Of a DNA stretch of 64,000 bases, positions 18,684 through 29,558 are shown one piece after another. The stretch covers positions 556,837 through 620,836 of the forward strand of contig NZ_NXGV01000003.1 in NCBI RefSeq assembly GCF_002407605.1, read 5' to 3'. This DNA comes from Marinobacter sp. ANT_B65 (GTDB lineage Bacteria > Pseudomonadota > Gammaproteobacteria > Pseudomonadales > Oleiphilaceae). The translations under genes and the position numbers were made by a program. The notes below the pieces were generated by a model. It did no database searches. It was given only the letters and a program-made list of their open reading frames with translations, and was not told the origin of the DNA. The stretch's first letter is position 1, and every line of letters starts with the position of its first letter.

Positions 18684-19579
18684 TGCACAACGGAAGCTCT
18701 CCTAAAGTGGATTTCCTGGAAACCTGTCGTACCCGCGTGGACGCGGAACTGTCTCATCGCATTGAATCCAGCTCCGCATCTGAACGGCTCCAGGAGGCTA
18801 TGCGTTACAGCGTTCTGGGTGGCGGCAAACGTATTCGGCCAGCCTTGAGCCTCGCTGCTGCGAATGCTTTGGGGCTGAGTGATGATACCGCACTGGTTCC
18901 GGCCTGCGCCGTGGAACTGATCCACGCTTATTCTCTTGTGCATGACGACCTCCCGGCTATGGATAACGACGAGTTGCGCCGGGGCCGGCCAACAGCACAT
19001 ATCGCCTTTGATGAAGCTACCGCAATTCTGGCTGGCGATGCCCTGCAGGCACTGGCGTTTGAATGGCTGGCAGACGCCCCCGGCATCGAAGCATCCGCCC
19101 GGCTTGCAATGATCAAGGAACTTGCCCGGGCGAGTGGACATCACGGCATGGTGGGCGGCCAGGCGATTGACCTGGAGTCCGTTGGCAAAAGCCTGACCCT
19201 CGCCCAGCTCGAAAACATGCACAGGCATAAGACCGGAGCCCTGATTGAAGCCAGCGTCCGGATCGGAGCACTGGCCACTCCCGGAGTCAGTGAACATTCA
19301 CTGAACGCACTGACAAGCTATGCCAAAGCCCTCGGACTGGCGTTTCAGGTTCAGGATGACCTCCTCGACATCGAAGGCGATACAGAAATCATCGGCAAAC
19401 CCCAGGGTTCCGATATTGCCCGCTCCAAACCGACTTACCCTGCCCTGCTTGGGCTTGCGGGCGCAAGGGAGCACCTTGCCTCACTGCTCAGCAACGCCCT
19501 GGAAAGCCTTCAGGACTTCGGGCCGGAAGCCGATCCCCTGAGAGCCATGGCAGGTTACGTGGTAGAAAGAACTCATTGA
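18683..19579 (+). CDS. ispA: IspA, farnesyl diphosphate synthase
   Basis: 298-residue prenyltransferase that condenses IPP with DMAPP/GPP to farnesyl diphosphate, the precursor of undecaprenyl diphosphate, ubiquinone side chains and haem O. The first aspartate-rich motif reads DDLPAMDNDELRRGRPT near residue 87 and the second reads DDLLD near 225. GGGKRIRP near 48 binds the diphosphate. It is translationally coupled to xseB and followed by dxs 169 bases later. Confidence 0.97.
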   Translation: MHNGSSPKVDFLETCRTRVDAELSHRIESSSASERLQEAMRYSVLGGGKRIRPALSLAAANALGLSDDTALVPACAVELIHAYSLVHDDLPAMDNDELRRGRPTAHIAFDEATAILAGDALQALAFEWLADAPGIEASARLAMIKELARASGHHGMVGGQAIDLESVGKSLTLAQLENMHRHKTGALIEASVRIGALATPGVSEHSLNALTSYAKALGLAFQVQDDLLDIEGDTEIIGKPQGSDIARSKPTYPALLGLAGAREHLASLLSNALESLQDFGPEADPLRAMAGYVVERTH

Positions 19580-19680
19580 GCTTTCACCTGACGCTTTCAC
19601 TAAGTTCACCATTGAACCCGGGTGCCGCGAAAGCGCACACTGGCCAAGTACAATTTCGTAACATATGGCCCGACATGTGT

Positions 19681-19708
19681 GAAACAGGCACCCCTGTTCC
19701 CCTATAAT
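19681..19708 (+). promoter_or_regulatory. Candidate promoter of dxs
   Basis: A perfect TATAAT (19703-19708) with GAAACA (19681-19686) as a weak -35 at 16-base spacing. It lies in the 169-base gap upstream of dxs, which suggests dxs can be transcribed independently of xseB-ispA. Confidence 0.5.
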
Positions 19709-19748
19709 GATGGCCAGTTACCGAACATCCCGGAAAAGACTCGAGTAG

Positions 19749-21680
19749 ATGCAGGACACTTATATTTTCAAGGAAATCCCGTCACAGCGGCCAAACACAC
19801 CGCTACTGGACAGGGTTGACGTACCCGCCCGGTTACGGGAGCTTCCGTCTGACCAGCTTGTCCAGCTTGCCAGAGAGTTGAGGGCGTTTTTGTTATGGAC
19901 TGTCGGTCAGACCGGCGGACATTTCGGAGCCGGACTTGGAGTGCTGGAACTTACTGTGGCGCTGCACTACACCTTTAATACACCCGAAGACCGCCTCGTG
20001 TGGGATGTTGGCCATCAGGCCTATCCACACAAGATTCTCACTGGCCGCCGTGAACAAATGGGCAGTATACGCCGGAAAAACGGACTGGCCGGCTTTCCGA
20101 AACGCGCTGAAAGCGAATACGACACCTTCGGCGTAGGTCACTCCAGCACCTCCATCAGTGCAGCGCTGGGCATGGCTGTAGCTGCCCGTGAGCAGAACAC
20201 GGGCCGCAAAAGTATTGCAGTGATCGGTGATGGTGCCATGACGGCGGGCATGGCCTTTGAAGCACTCAACCACGCCGGCCACCTGCACGCAGATATGCTG
20301 GTGATACTTAATGATAACGACATGTCGATATCCCGTAATGTCGGCGGCCTGTCCAACTATTTCGCCAAGCTGCTTTCAAGCCGCACCTATAACCAGGTTC
20401 GCGACAGCAGCAAGAAGGTACTTCAGGGCGCACCCAATCTGATGGCGCTCGCAAAGAAAACCGAAGAGCACTTCAAGGGCATGATTGCCCCAGGCACTCT
20501 GTTTGAGGAGCTGGGATTCAATTACATCGGTCCCATTGATGGCCATGACCTGCCCTTGCTGGTCGAGACCCTGGAAAATATCCGCGAGCTGGAAGGCCCA
20601 CAGTTTTTGCATGTCGTCACAACCAAAGGCAAAGGCTTTGCTCCGGCTGAAGCGGATCCCATCGGCTACCACGCCATCAATAAAATTGAGCCGGTGCCAC
20701 CCAGTAAACCGGAACCACTTAACCCCGCACCAACCAGACAGAAATACGCCAATGTGTTCGGACAATGGCTTTGTGATGCCGCAGAGCTGGATGAGCGGGT
20801 AAACGGCATTACGCCCGCTATGTGCGAAGGCTCAGACCTGCTGGCATTCTCAGAGCGTTTCCCGGATCGCTACTTTGACGTGGCCATTGCCGAGCAGCAT
20901 GCAGTAACGCTTGCGGCGGGTATGGCCTGCGACGGCGCGAAGCCCGTAGTAGCGATTTACTCCACGTTTTTGCAACGGGCATACGATCAGTTGATACACG
21001 ACGTAGCCATACAGAATCTGGATGTGCTGTTCGCCATCGACAGGGCGGGGCTGGTTGGCGAGGATGGCCCTACCCATGCCGGGGCCTTTGATATCAGCTA
21101 CCTCCGCTGCATTCCGAACATGGTGCTGATGACACCGTCCGATGAAAACGAAACCCGTCAGCTGCTGCATACCGGCTTGCTGTTTGAAGGGCCGGCGGCC
21201 GTGCGGTATCCAAGAGGAAACGGGCCGGGAGCAGAAATCCGGAAAGAGCTTACCCCCCTGGAAATCGGCAAGGGGCACAAGGTTCGGGAAGGCAGCAGCA
21301 TCGCCATTCTCAACTTTGGCACACTGCTCACACAAGCTCTGGAGGCTGCAGAAAAACTGGGGGCGACGGTGGCCGACATGCGCTTCGTAAAACCCCTGGA
21401 CACGACATTGATTCTCGAGCTTGCAGAACAGCATGATCTGCTGGTTACCCTGGAAGAGAACACCATCGCCGGCGGCGCAGGAAGCGCTGTCACCGAGTTC
21501 CTGAACAGCCAGGAAATTTCCATGCCGGTGCTTCAGCTTGGATTACCAGACACCTTTATTGATCACGGTAAACACGAAGAATTACTCAAGGACTGCGGAC
21601 TGGACGCCCAGGGCATCTTCTCTGCCATAAATGCCCGCATGGAGCGGCTGCAACATCAGAGGCTCAAAGCAGTCAAATAG
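19749..21680 (+). CDS. dxs: Dxs, 1-deoxy-D-xylulose-5-phosphate synthase
   Basis: 643-residue thiamine-diphosphate-dependent transketolase-like enzyme, the entry step of the MEP isoprenoid pathway. The ThDP-binding [18 protein letters not shown] and NDNDMSIS segments lie near residues 157-200. The [13 protein letters not shown] and [13 protein letters not shown] signatures are in the pyrimidine-binding domain near 380-440. It stands downstream of ispA, so early and late steps of prenyl supply are neighbours. A terminator follows at 21722-21747. Confidence 0.98.
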   Translation: MQDTYIFKEIPSQRPNTPLLDRVDVPARLRELPSDQLVQLARELRAFLLWTVGQTGGHFGAGLGVLELTVALHYTFNTPEDRLVWDVGHQAYPHKILTGRREQMGSIRRKNGLAGFPKRAESEYDTFGVGHSSTSISAALGMAVAAREQNTGRKSIAVIGDGAMTAGMAFEALNHAGHLHADMLVILNDNDMSISRNVGGLSNYFAKLLSSRTYNQVRDSSKKVLQGAPNLMALAKKTEEHFKGMIAPGTLFEELGFNYIGPIDGHDLPLLVETLENIRELEGPQFLHVVTTKGKGFAPAEADPIGYHAINKIEPVPPSKPEPLNPAPTRQKYANVFGQWLCDAAELDERVNGITPAMCEGSDLLAFSERFPDRYFDVAIAEQHAVTLAAGMACDGAKPVVAIYSTFLQRAYDQLIHDVAIQNLDVLFAIDRAGLVGEDGPTHAGAFDISYLRCIPNMVLMTPSDENETRQLLHTGLLFEGPAAVRYPRGNGPGAEIRKELTPLEIGKGHKVREGSSIAILNFGTLLTQALEAAEKLGATVADMRFVKPLDTTLILELAEQHDLLVTLEENTIAGGAGSAVTEFLNSQEISMPVLQLGLPDTFIDHGKHEELLKDCGLDAQGIFSAINARMERLQHQRLKAVK

Positions 21681-21721
21681 AAACACGCCCCGATGCTCTG
21701 ACCTGAAAACAGCCCTGATGT

Positions 21722-21747
21722 AAAAAGCCCGCTTCTGCGGGCTTTTT
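21722..21747. terminator. Bidirectional terminator between dxs and ribA
   Basis: Stem AAAAAGCCCGC/GCGGGCTTTTT (21722-21732 with 21737-21747) and loop TTCT. The A and T tracts on both sides suit both converging genes. Confidence 0.93.
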
Positions 21748-21778
21748 CATATCTTCCTATCCGGCAGACAGGCGGTAT

Positions 21779-22393
21779 TTACACCTGAGGGTCATCATCC
21801 TGATGGGTTTCCAGCCAGTGCCCGAGTTTACTCTGTTTAGTATTCAGGTAATGCTCATTATGGGGGTTGCGGCCCACTTGCAGAGGAACGCGTTCCGTAA
21901 TCTCAATACCATAAGAGGTCAGCGCCTTCACCTTGCGCGGATTGTTGGTCATCAGGCGCAGGCTTTTAATACCCAGGTGCTCCAACATGTCCTTGCACAT
22001 ACCGTAGTCGCGCAGGTCTGCCGCAAATCCAAGGCGCTCATTCGCCTCCACGGTGTCCGCACCCTGATCCTGAAGGTGGTAAGCACGAATCTTGTTAAGA
22101 AGGCCAATACCCCTGCCTTCCTGGCGCAGATACATAAGAATACCGCGGCCCTCCCGGGCAATGCTGCGCAAAGCCTCTTCAAGCTGGTAACCGCAGTCAC
22201 AGCGCATACTGTAGAGGGCATCGCCCGTAAGGCATTCCGAATGCGTGCGGGCCAGCATGGGGCCGTCGGCATCCAGAGGACCCAAAGTCAGAGCAATGTG
22301 TTCTTTTCCCGTGTCCAGCTCTTCAAAACCGTGCATATCGAAAACCCCAAATGGGGTCGGCAACCGGCAGGTCTGGATGTAACGAACAGCCAC
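21779..22393 (-). CDS. ribA: RibA, GTP cyclohydrolase II
   Basis: 204 residues. It opens the imidazole ring of GTP in the first step of riboflavin synthesis. Zinc-binding cysteines are visible in [19 protein letters not shown] near residues 51-69, and RQEGRGIGL follows. I take the GTG at 22393 as start because GAGGAAA lies just upstream and this gives the usual family N-terminus. An ATG 45 bases further upstream falls by a -10-like TAGAAT and lacks a ribosome-binding site. No FMN riboswitch is recognisable upstream. Confidence 0.93.
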   Translation of the reverse strand: MAVRYIQTCRLPTPFGVFDMHGFEELDTGKEHIALTLGPLDADGPMLARTHSECLTGDALYSMRCDCGYQLEEALRSIAREGRGILMYLRQEGRGIGLLNKIRAYHLQDQGADTVEANERLGFAADLRDYGMCKDMLEHLGIKSLRLMTNNPRKVKALTSYGIEITERVPLQVGRNPHNEHYLNTKQSKLGHWLETHQDDDPQV

Positions 22394-22554
22394 AGTCTTT
22401 CCTCGTGGTTCAGTAAATCGGGGCGCGCATTCTACCATGAGGCGACCACAAGGCGTAATTCCCGTGTACCTGTCGCAATAAAAATGGCACTGAATACGAT
22501 CAAAGCGTTGAAACCGGCGGAGCTTGCGAGCAAGGCCAGCACGCGGATCTGAAA

Positions 22555-23037
22555 TCAGCGGCTGTCGGCAGTCCAGTGTCCGCTACGCCCGCCTTTTTTC
22601 TCAAGCAGGCGTACTGATCCTATTTCCATTCCTTTATCCACTGCCTTGCACATGTCATAGAGAGTCAATGCTGCCACGCTGGCAGCGGTCAGCGCTTCCA
22701 TCTCTACACCGGTCCGGCCTGACAGCTTGCAGCGGGTGAGTATGTGAACGGACGCACCATCTGCGCCAGGAGTGAGTTCAACCTTAACCGAGGTGAGATT
22801 CAGAGCATGGCATAGTGGAATCAGATCGTGTGTTCTCTTCGCTGCCATAATCCCGGCAATACGTGCGACAGCCAGCACATCCCCTTTTGGATGTTCCCCT
22901 TCGGTGATCATTCGCAGCGTTTCATCCGCCATGTGAATCGTTGCTTCGGCGCGGGCTTCACGTTCCGTTACGGCTTTATCCGTAACGTCCACCATACGGG
23001 CCTCACCTTTGTCATCAAGATGGGTCAATTTACTCAC
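22555..23037 (-). CDS. moaC: MoaC, cyclic pyranopterin monophosphate synthase
   Basis: 160 residues. With MoaA it makes cyclic pyranopterin monophosphate for molybdenum cofactor. The N-terminal [18 protein letters not shown], the LIPLCHAL segment and the [12 protein letters not shown] motif are intact. The start is the GTG at 23037, which follows GGGAGG by 5 bases; the longer in-frame reading has no family character. It is isolated from other moa genes in this window. The 161 bases before ribA hold no recognisable gene. Confidence 0.96.
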   Translation of the reverse strand: MSKLTHLDDKGEARMVDVTDKAVTEREARAEATIHMADETLRMITEGEHPKGDVLAVARIAGIMAAKRTHDLIPLCHALNLTSVKVELTPGADGASVHILTRCKLSGRTGVEMEALTAASVAALTLYDMCKAVDKGMEIGSVRLLEKKGGRSGHWTADSR

Positions 23038-23147
23038 AACGCCTCCCGGGATACAGATTTGAATAAATCGCCGTATAACCAGCGATATAAAGGAAAGCTC
23101 AGCCGGCGAGCATATCAGAAATACGCTTAACCAAGGCCGGGGCCTCC

Positions 23148-24131
23148 TCAGTTTTGTGACCACCAATAGCGGATTCCGGCGATACCCTGCCCTCCCGCCT
23201 GCCTTGCCTGATCAAGATCCGACAGATCAAGACCACCCAGACCAAAAACCGGGATCGTCGCACGGGAAACCAGTTCACGAAACCGGGCCCAGCCTATGGC
23301 CGGTGTACCTGGGTGAGTTGCTGTAGGTTTTACCGGCCCCAGGGTCACATAATCGGCGCCGATAGCAACCGCATGGTCTATCTGAACGGCATCATGACAG
23401 GAAACTCCAAGCCACACGCCATCGGGCACGGGCCTGACGTCAAGCTTTTCCGCTTCGCGCCAGGGCAGATGCAGCCCCGCCGCCCCCAAACTATCATCAA
23501 ATACTGCTGGCGACCCATGCAGAACGAGGCCGGCACCAGCAGACTCACAAGCGTCTGAAGCTGCCCCTGCAAGGAGGCGATAATCTTCCACCGCCATACA
23601 GGGAGCACGCAATAATACCAGTCGGGGGCTCGCGCCCTTCAGCGGCTCACCCAGTGCCCTGCGAAGCTGCCGGATTCCAGTATCACCGGTATCAATATCT
23701 CCGGTTACAGCAAGCAGGGAAGGCAGTCTCAATGCACGGATAATCGGCCGGTTAGCCACTGGAAAGTCGTGATCTTTCAGGTCTTCAGGGCGCATCCAGT
23801 TCACAGGCTGCCCCTCACGGCCAAAGGCCTCACCCTCAGCCCGGTCTGTCCTCCAGACATCAAGAAAAACACGCTTATCGCCGTAATCATGACGGATACC
23901 AATCACAGGCTGGAGTGTATCCGGCGGTATCTTTAATCCGGTCTCCTCAAAAATTTCCCGGACAAGCGCGGCCTGTACCGTTTCGCCCGCCTCAACCTTA
24001 CCCCCTGGAAACTCCAGCAGGCCACCCTGATGGACATGGTCCGGCCGGCGAGCAATCAATATACGCCCTGCCCGGGCGATGACGCCAACTGCTACGTGAA
24101 CTTCACGGATGGCTGTGCCTGTACCTGACAT
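23148..24131 (-). CDS. Nudix hydrolase (MutT-like) fused to a ThiE/TenI-like domain
   Basis: 327 residues in two domains. The N-terminal Nudix domain (about 8-135) has a complete Nudix box from GGKVEAGE to REIFEETGL at about 43-66, as in MutT, which removes 8-oxo-dGTP. The C-terminal domain (about 140-325) is like thiamine-phosphate synthase or TenI, with [18 protein letters not shown] and PVFGLGGL strands of a TIM barrel. Such fusions are found in gammaproteobacteria. Whether the second domain makes thiamine phosphate is not shown. Its start lies 2 bases from the argJ stop, so the genes form one unit. Confidence 0.9.
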   Translation of the reverse strand: MSGTGTAIREVHVAVGVIARAGRILIARRPDHVHQGGLLEFPGGKVEAGETVQAALVREIFEETGLKIPPDTLQPVIGIRHDYGDKRVFLDVWRTDRAEGEAFGREGQPVNWMRPEDLKDHDFPVANRPIIRALRLPSLLAVTGDIDTGDTGIRQLRRALGEPLKGASPRLVLLRAPCMAVEDYRLLAGAASDACESAGAGLVLHGSPAVFDDSLGAAGLHLPWREAEKLDVRPVPDGVWLGVSCHDAVQIDHAVAIGADYVTLGPVKPTATHPGTPAIGWARFRELVSRATIPVFGLGGLDLSDLDQARQAGGQGIAGIRYWWSQN

Positions 24132-24133
24132 AC

Positions 24134-25351
24134 TTAACTACGGTAGTCAGCATTTATGGAGACATAATCGTGAGAGAAATCACAAGTCCAGACCGTCTCG
24201 CTGATATCTCCCCGCTTGAGATCGATCGCGATAGTGATTTCTTCCTGATCCATAACTGCCTGCCCCCGCTCTTCAGAGTAATCCTCCGCACGGCCTCCAC
24301 CCCTCACTAGACATACGTCTCCGAGATAGATTTCCAGCGCATTAACGTCCAGGCCGTCAACCCCTGCCCGCCCAACAGCCGCCAGAATTCTCCCCCAGTT
24401 GGGATCCGAAGCAAACAGTGCCGTTTTCACCAGCGGTGAATGGGCTACGGTATAGGCTACATCCAGTGCTTCTTTCCCGGTGGCAGCGCCGCTCACGCGA
24501 ATAGTGACAAATTTGGTTGCGCCTTCTCCATCACGCACGATGGCATGGGCAAGGTTCAGGTAGACCCTCTTCAACGCATCCCGTAGCGTCGGCAACAGTG
24601 GACTATCCAGAGTAATCTCCGGGCCACCGTACCGGCCGCTGGCTATCAGCATACAGGCGTCGTTAGTAGATGTGTCCCCATCAATAGTGATGCGGTTGAA
24701 TGACTGCTCCCCAAGCTCCAGTGCCAGCGCCTGCAATGCGTCTTGCGCAATCTGGGCGTCGGTGGCAATAAAGCCCAGCATAGTGGCCATATTAGGGCGG
24801 ATCATGCCAGCCCCCTTACTGATACCGGAAATGGTGACAATATGGCCATCCAGATCAACCTGAACCGACTCGCCCTTAGGGCGTGTGTCGGTCGTCATTA
24901 TTCCGGAGGCCGCTTCAGCCCAGCGGTTATCTGCCATGCTGGCCAGAGCCCCGGGCAGCGCATCCAGAATTTTCCGGACCGGTAAAGGCTCTCCTATTAC
25001 ACCGGTCGAAAACGGCAGTACCTCGGCGGCACTGACACCTGCATGCTGACCCAACTCCTCACAACACGCCAGTGCATCTCTCATGCCTCGCTCGCCTGTG
25101 CCTGCATTGGCATTACCCGTATTGATCAGCAAATAACGCGGCGCCGTCTCTGCCATATGTTTCCGACTAAGGGTCACTGGAGCAGCGCAGAACTGGTTAG
25201 TGGTAAACAGCCCTGATACGCGACTTCCCGGTGCCAGCTCAAACACTACTATGTCTTTGCGCCCGGGAGTTTTGATACCGGCGCTGGCTATACCCAGCCT
25301 GACACCTGCTACCGAAAAGAATTCGGGTAAGGTTCCTGGTCCAACCGCCAT
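24134..25351 (-). CDS. argJ: ArgJ, bifunctional ornithine acetyltransferase / N-acetylglutamate synthase
   Basis: 405 residues. It recycles the acetyl group between acetylornithine and glutamate in arginine synthesis. The GMIRPNMATMLGF segment contains the Ala-Thr bond of autoproteolysis, with Thr as the new N-terminal nucleophile of the beta chain (about residue 189). The gene follows secA on the same strand but behind a terminator, and is closely followed by the Nudix-ThiE gene. secA-argJ-mutT order is typical of pseudomonad-like gammaproteobacteria. Confidence 0.97.
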   Translation of the reverse strand: MAVGPGTLPEFFSVAGVRLGIASAGIKTPGRKDIVVFELAPGSRVSGLFTTNQFCAAPVTLSRKHMAETAPRYLLINTGNANAGTGERGMRDALACCEELGQHAGVSAAEVLPFSTGVIGEPLPVRKILDALPGALASMADNRWAEAASGIMTTDTRPKGESVQVDLDGHIVTISGISKGAGMIRPNMATMLGFIATDAQIAQDALQALALELGEQSFNRITIDGDTSTNDACMLIASGRYGGPEITLDSPLLPTLRDALKRVYLNLAHAIVRDGEGATKFVTIRVSGAATGKEALDVAYTVAHSPLVKTALFASDPNWGRILAAVGRAGVDGLDVNALEIYLGDVCLVRGGGRAEDYSEERGQAVMDQEEITIAIDLKRGDISETVWTCDFSHDYVSINADYRS

Positions 25352-25400
25352 CTTGCGACTCCTTCTGAAACTTGCTCTGAATTGAATATGCCTGAAAACG

Positions 25401-25439
25401 AAAAACCCGCAGTCTTCCAGTCAACTGGTCGATTGCGGG
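25401..25439 (-). terminator. Terminator of secA
   Basis: On the minus strand a 9-bp stem (25406-25414 with 25431-25439, one G-T pair) encloses a second small hairpin CCAGT/ACTGG and is followed by five T. It lies between the secA stop and the argJ start. Confidence 0.85.
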
Positions 25440-25471
25440 CTCCGTACTTTAGTCTTTCCAGTGAGAGTTGG

Positions 25472-28213
25472 TCAGTTCACCTTTCCACAACACTGCTTGT
25501 ACTTTTTGCCAGATCCGCATGGGCAGGGCTCGTTACGCCCCACCTTGCGCTCCTGTCGCACGAAGGTGTCAGGCGTCGTCTGCACGGAGTCACCTGCGCC
25601 CCCTCGCTCAGCATCACCCTGTGCTGCAGCACTGGTCTCATCGTGGCGCAAGCGTGCTTTAGCCAACTCCAGCTCCAGCTCTTCCTTGCGGCGGCGCTCA
25701 ACCTCTTCCATTTCCTCACGGCTCTGGACCCGAACGTGGCAAAGCACACGAGTTACATCACGTTTCATGTTTTCAAGCATGCTCTCAAACAGGTTAAACG
25801 CTTCCCTCTTGTACTCCTGTTTGGGGTTTTTCTGAGCGTAACCGCGCAGGTGGATACCGCGACGCAGGTGATCCATGTTGGAAAGGTGTTCTTTCCACAA
25901 GGTATCCAGAACCTGCAGAAACACCTGCTTCTCAAATTTGCGCATGGATTCTGCGCCAGCCACTTCTTCCTTGGCACGGTAAGCAGTAACAATTTCGTCC
26001 AGGATTTTCTGGCGCAGGTTGTCTTCGAAAAGCTTCTTGTCTTCTTCCAGCCAGGCCTGGATTGGCAGGTCGACTCCCATTTCCGACTGCAACTGGGCTT
26101 CAAGACCAGCCACGTCCCACTGTTCAGGCATGCTCTGAGGCGGAATATGCTCGCTGATCAGTACATCAACAACGTCCTCACGAATGGTATCAACCATCTC
26201 CGAGACATCATCAGATGACATCACCTCATTACGCTGCTCATAGATAACCGTACGCTGGTCATTCGCTACATCGTCGTATTCAAGAAGCGTTTTACGCATA
26301 TCGAAGTTGCGACCTTCAACCTTGCGCTGGGATTTCTCAATGGCGTTGGTGACCATACGGTGCTCAATCGCCTCTCCCTTCTTCATGCCCATGGCCTGCA
26401 TCAGGCTCTTGACCCGATCTGGCGCGAAGATGCGCATAAGATTGTCTTCCAGCGACAGGAAGAAACGGGAAGAACCCGGATCACCCTGACGGCCAGCACG
26501 GCCGCGCAACTGGTTATCTATACGACGGGATTCATGGCGTTCGGTACCAACAATATGCAAGCCACCCGCTTCAAGCACCTGATTATGGCGCTCCGTCCAT
26601 TCAGCCTTGATGCGAGCGACCTCTTCCTCTGAAGGATTCTCCAGAAGGGCAACTTCATGCTCCCAGTTACCGCCCAGCACGATATCCGTACCCCGGCCAG
26701 CCATATTGGTGGCAATGGTAACGGCTCCGGGACGACCCGCCTGAGCAATAATCTGGGCTTCTGATTCGTGCTGCTTGGCGTTGAGTATCTTGTGTTCGAT
26801 ACGCGCCTTTTTCAGCAGCATCGAAAGCAGCTCCGAAGCTTCAATAGAGGCCGTGCCCACCAGAATGGGGCGCCCCTCACCTGTCACATCCTTGATTTCA
26901 TCAATGATGGCGTGGAACTTTTCTTCCTGAGTCAGGTAAACGAGGTCGTTGTAATCGATGCGCTGAATTGCCTTGTTCGGCGGAATCACCACCACGTCAA
27001 GTGCATAAATCTGACGGAACTCAAAAGCTTCGGTATCAGCAGTACCAGTCATGCCGGCAAGTTTGTCGTATAACCGGAAATAGTTCTGGAAAGTAGTTGA
27101 GGCCAGGGTCTGGCTCTCGGCCTGAATTTTGAGCCCTTCTTTGGCCTCAATCGCCTGATGCAGACCTTCACTCCAGCGCCGCCCCGGCATGGTACGGCCC
27201 GTGTGCTCATCAACAATGACAACCTGTCCACCCTGAACGATATAGTCTACATCTTTCTGGAAAAGGTGGTGCGCACGCAACGCTGAATGTACATGGTGCA
27301 GCAAGCTGAGGTTGGCAGCGGAATACAGACTTTCGCCCTCTTCCAGCAACTGACGGCCAAGCAGCAGTTCTTCAACCCGCTCATGGCCAGCCTCCGTCAG
27401 CTCAACCTGACGGGACTTTTCATCAATGGTGAAGTCACCAGAGGGCTCACCCTCTTCACTTTCCTCACCTTGTACCAGATTTGGAATCAGCTCATTAATA
27501 GCCAGGTATGCCTTTGAGCTGTCCTCTGCGGCACCGGAAATGATCAGAGGCGTCCGCGCTTCGTCGATCAGAATGGAGTCAACTTCGTCAACGATCGCGT
27601 AGTTTAGACCGCGCTGCACCTTGTCAGCGGTGCTAAAGGCCATATTATCCCGCAGGTAATCGAAGCCGAATTCGTTGTTGGTACCGTAGGTGATATCCGC
27701 CTGATAAGCCGCACGCTTCTCCTCCGGAGCCTGACCTGCAACCACCACACCTACCTGCATGCCAAGGAAGCGGTATAATTTACCCATCCACTCCGCATCA
27801 CGACTCGCCAGATAATCATTCACGGTTACTACGTGAACGCCTTTACCCGGCAGGGCATTGAGATAAACGGCAGCGGTAGCGACCAGCGTCTTACCTTCAC
27901 CAGTCTTCATCTCCGCAATCCGACCCTCGTGCAGGGTAATACCACCAATCAACTGAACATCGTAGTGGCGCATGCCCATAACGCGACGCCCTGCTTCGCG
28001 AACTGTCGCAAAAGCCTCGGGAAGCAACGCATCAAGGCTTTCACCTTCATCGAGTCGACGACGAAACTCTGCCGTTTTGCCCTGCAACTCGGAGTCCGTC
28101 AGATTGCCAAACTGCTCTTCAAGCTCGTTAACGCGCATGGCGATCTTGCGCATTCTCTTGATTTCTCGGGCATTTTTACTGCCGAACATCTTGGTTGCAA
28201 ACTTTGAGAACAT
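25472..28213 (-). CDS. secA: SecA, preprotein translocase motor ATPase
   Basis: 913 residues. It drives preproteins through SecYEG by ATP hydrolysis. The MKTGEGKT Walker A is near residue 105, with [20 protein letters not shown] downstream and the [10 protein letters not shown] motif in the second nucleotide-binding fold. The C-terminus carries the zinc- and SecB-binding motif [13 protein letters not shown]. The ATG at 28213 follows an AAGTAG-type site. No secM-like arrest gene precedes it; the upstream gene is an M23 peptidase, and a promoter lies at 28251-28278. Confidence 0.99.
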   Translation of the reverse strand: MFSKFATKMFGSKNAREIKRMRKIAMRVNELEEQFGNLTDSELQGKTAEFRRRLDEGESLDALLPEAFATVREAGRRVMGMRHYDVQLIGGITLHEGRIAEMKTGEGKTLVATAAVYLNALPGKGVHVVTVNDYLASRDAEWMGKLYRFLGMQVGVVVAGQAPEEKRAAYQADITYGTNNEFGFDYLRDNMAFSTADKVQRGLNYAIVDEVDSILIDEARTPLIISGAAEDSSKAYLAINELIPNLVQGEESEEGEPSGDFTIDEKSRQVELTEAGHERVEELLLGRQLLEEGESLYSAANLSLLHHVHSALRAHHLFQKDVDYIVQGGQVVIVDEHTGRTMPGRRWSEGLHQAIEAKEGLKIQAESQTLASTTFQNYFRLYDKLAGMTGTADTEAFEFRQIYALDVVVIPPNKAIQRIDYNDLVYLTQEEKFHAIIDEIKDVTGEGRPILVGTASIEASELLSMLLKKARIEHKILNAKQHESEAQIIAQAGRPGAVTIATNMAGRGTDIVLGGNWEHEVALLENPSEEEVARIKAEWTERHNQVLEAGGLHIVGTERHESRRIDNQLRGRAGRQGDPGSSRFFLSLEDNLMRIFAPDRVKSLMQAMGMKKGEAIEHRMVTNAIEKSQRKVEGRNFDMRKTLLEYDDVANDQRTVIYEQRNEVMSSDDVSEMVDTIREDVVDVLISEHIPPQSMPEQWDVAGLEAQLQSEMGVDLPIQAWLEEDKKLFEDNLRQKILDEIVTAYRAKEEVAGAESMRKFEKQVFLQVLDTLWKEHLSNMDHLRRGIHLRGYAQKNPKQEYKREAFNLFESMLENMKRDVTRVLCHVRVQSREEMEEVERRRKEELELELAKARLRHDETSAAAQGDAERGGAGDSVQTTPDTFVRQERKVGRNEPCPCGSGKKYKQCCGKVN

Positions 28214-28250
28214 AGACCACTACTTCTTTAATTAATCGGAGGAAGCCGGC

Positions 28251-28278
28251 ATTCTAACCTTATTTTGTAACAGTACAA
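28251..28278 (-). promoter_or_regulatory. Candidate sigma-70 promoter of secA
   Basis: Minus-strand TTGTAC (28273-28278), 16-base spacer, TAGAAT (28251-28256). It lies 38 bases before the secA ATG. The 179-base gap to the peptidase gene shows nothing else I recognise. Confidence 0.6.
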
Positions 28279-28392
28279 AAGGCAGGGCTCACATAGCCAG
28301 AGGTAATGCGGCTATCCAATATGAAATACCGCGGACTGACAAACGTGATGGGCAGGCGGGAACAAGGTGAACGTCGGGGGAAGCCCGAAATT

Positions 28393-29328
28393 CTAACGAC
28401 TGGCTCTCTTGATATAGGTTTCCGGATTCTCACTTTTTCCATTACGAATAACTTCAAAATGGACGTGAGGCCCTGTAGAGCGACCGGTGCTACCCATTAA
28501 AGCCAGTACTTGCCCTTTCTGGATTACATCCCCAACGCTCACCTTGATCATTTTGCAGTGAGCGTAGCGGGTTACCAGGCCATCACCATGATCAACCTCT
28601 ACCAGATTACCATAACCATGGCGTTCACCTGCGTATGATACAACCCCACCGGCTACAGAAATAATATCACTGCCTTCCTTGCCCGCAAGATCAACACCCG
28701 CATGCCATGTACGCTTCCCGGTAAACGGGTCGGAACGGTAACCATAACGTGAAGATAGCCAGCCCCAGGTTATAGGGCGGCCTTCGAGATAGAGCTCATC
28801 TTCCAGCTTCTGACGCGAGGAAACCTGATCCAGAAGCCGCAGCTGCTGTTCACGATCCTGCATTTTGCGCTCAAGCTCATCGATCATCCGGGTCAGGTCG
28901 GGTGTCGAAAAGGAATCAGCAGAAAGGGCGTCCTCTGGGCCACCAACAGCGGCCGGCTGATTGAAATCGAATTCGTCACTCGCAACCAGACCGGATTCCA
29001 CAAAACGCTGACCCAGCGCATCAAGACGCAACAACCTGCCCTGAATTTCACCGAGCCGCAGTGTCAGTGCATCTACCTGGAACTGTACATTTTGCTGTAG
29101 CCCGGCCAGTTCTTCTTTCTGTTCGCCAAGCCTGCGTTGCCATTCAGCTACCAGCTCGGAATCAGAAGGTTCCCTGGCTTCCGCCTGCTCAAGGGCGACG
29201 CTGTACCCAACCCAGGCTGTGGCAATAAGCAGAGCAACTACAAAAGCTGCCAGAAAAAAAGCAACTGTGCCGTTCAGGGCGAGCACACGAGAAGCTCCGT
29301 GGCTCTTGCCAACTAGAATGATATTCAT
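28393..29328 (-). CDS. Membrane-anchored M23 family metallopeptidase
   Basis: About 311 residues. A membrane anchor (about residues 19-42) is followed by a coiled-coil stretch (about 55-165) and a C-terminal LytM/M23 domain (about 190-305). The zinc ligands are present: H209-x3-D213 and H288-x-H290. A peptidoglycan endopeptidase or divisome-linked activator role is likely. The start is tentative: the ATG at 29328 follows AGAAGA, and an ATG 18 bases upstream is possible. The position between secA and lpxC-ftsZ is conserved in related genomes. Confidence 0.9.
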   Translation of the reverse strand: MNIILVGKSHGASRVLALNGTVAFFLAAFVVALLIATAWVGYSVALEQAEAREPSDSELVAEWQRRLGEQKEELAGLQQNVQFQVDALTLRLGEIQGRLLRLDALGQRFVESGLVASDEFDFNQPAAVGGPEDALSADSFSTPDLTRMIDELERKMQDREQQLRLLDQVSSRQKLEDELYLEGRPITWGWLSSRYGYRSDPFTGKRTWHAGVDLAGKEGSDIISVAGGVVSYAGERHGYGNLVEVDHGDGLVTRYAHCKMIKVSVGDVIQKGQVLALMGSTGRSTGPHVHFEVIRNGKSENPETYIKRASR

Positions 29329-29352
29329 ATTGTCTTCTGGTTTCATCGATGA

Positions 29353-29381
29353 GCTGCAACTGCGTCCTGTAGTATTGCAGC
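29353..29381 (-). repeat. Inverted repeat in the leader of the M23 peptidase gene
   Basis: Perfect 7-base arms GCTGCAA and TTGCAGC (29353-29359, 29375-29381) with a 15-base loop, 25-53 bases before the peptidase start. It could be an operator or a leader hairpin. It lies in the 230-base gap shared with the divergent DciA-like gene. Confidence 0.5.
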
Positions 29382-29558
29382 CTGAAGTGTTCAGAGTGGG
29401 TCTGCCATCCATAGCAACAACTACGTACTGACAAATCGCAGCGCCCAGTAGACATACTCTTTCATAACAAGGTAAAACAAGAGCAGGGCTGGCTCCACGC
29501 GAAAAACGTACAGAAGTGTAACCAATCGTTATCACAGCCGTCGAGAAGAAAACACGTC

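Noticed and set aside
22394..22438. ATG at 22438 as the ribA start
   Set aside because: It has no ribosome-binding site and sits by a -10-like element, while the GTG at 22393 follows GAGGAAA.
22444..22554. A stop-free hydrophobic run of about 37 codons between moaC and ribA, in frame with moaC
   Set aside because: Short enough to arise by chance, no ribosome-binding site, and no recognisable family.
22394..22554. FMN riboswitch before ribA
   Set aside because: The gap is too short and lacks the conserved RFN element segments.
29540..29558. TTATCACA near the DciA-like gene as a DnaA box
   Set aside because: It lacks the second C of TTATCCACA and occurs singly.
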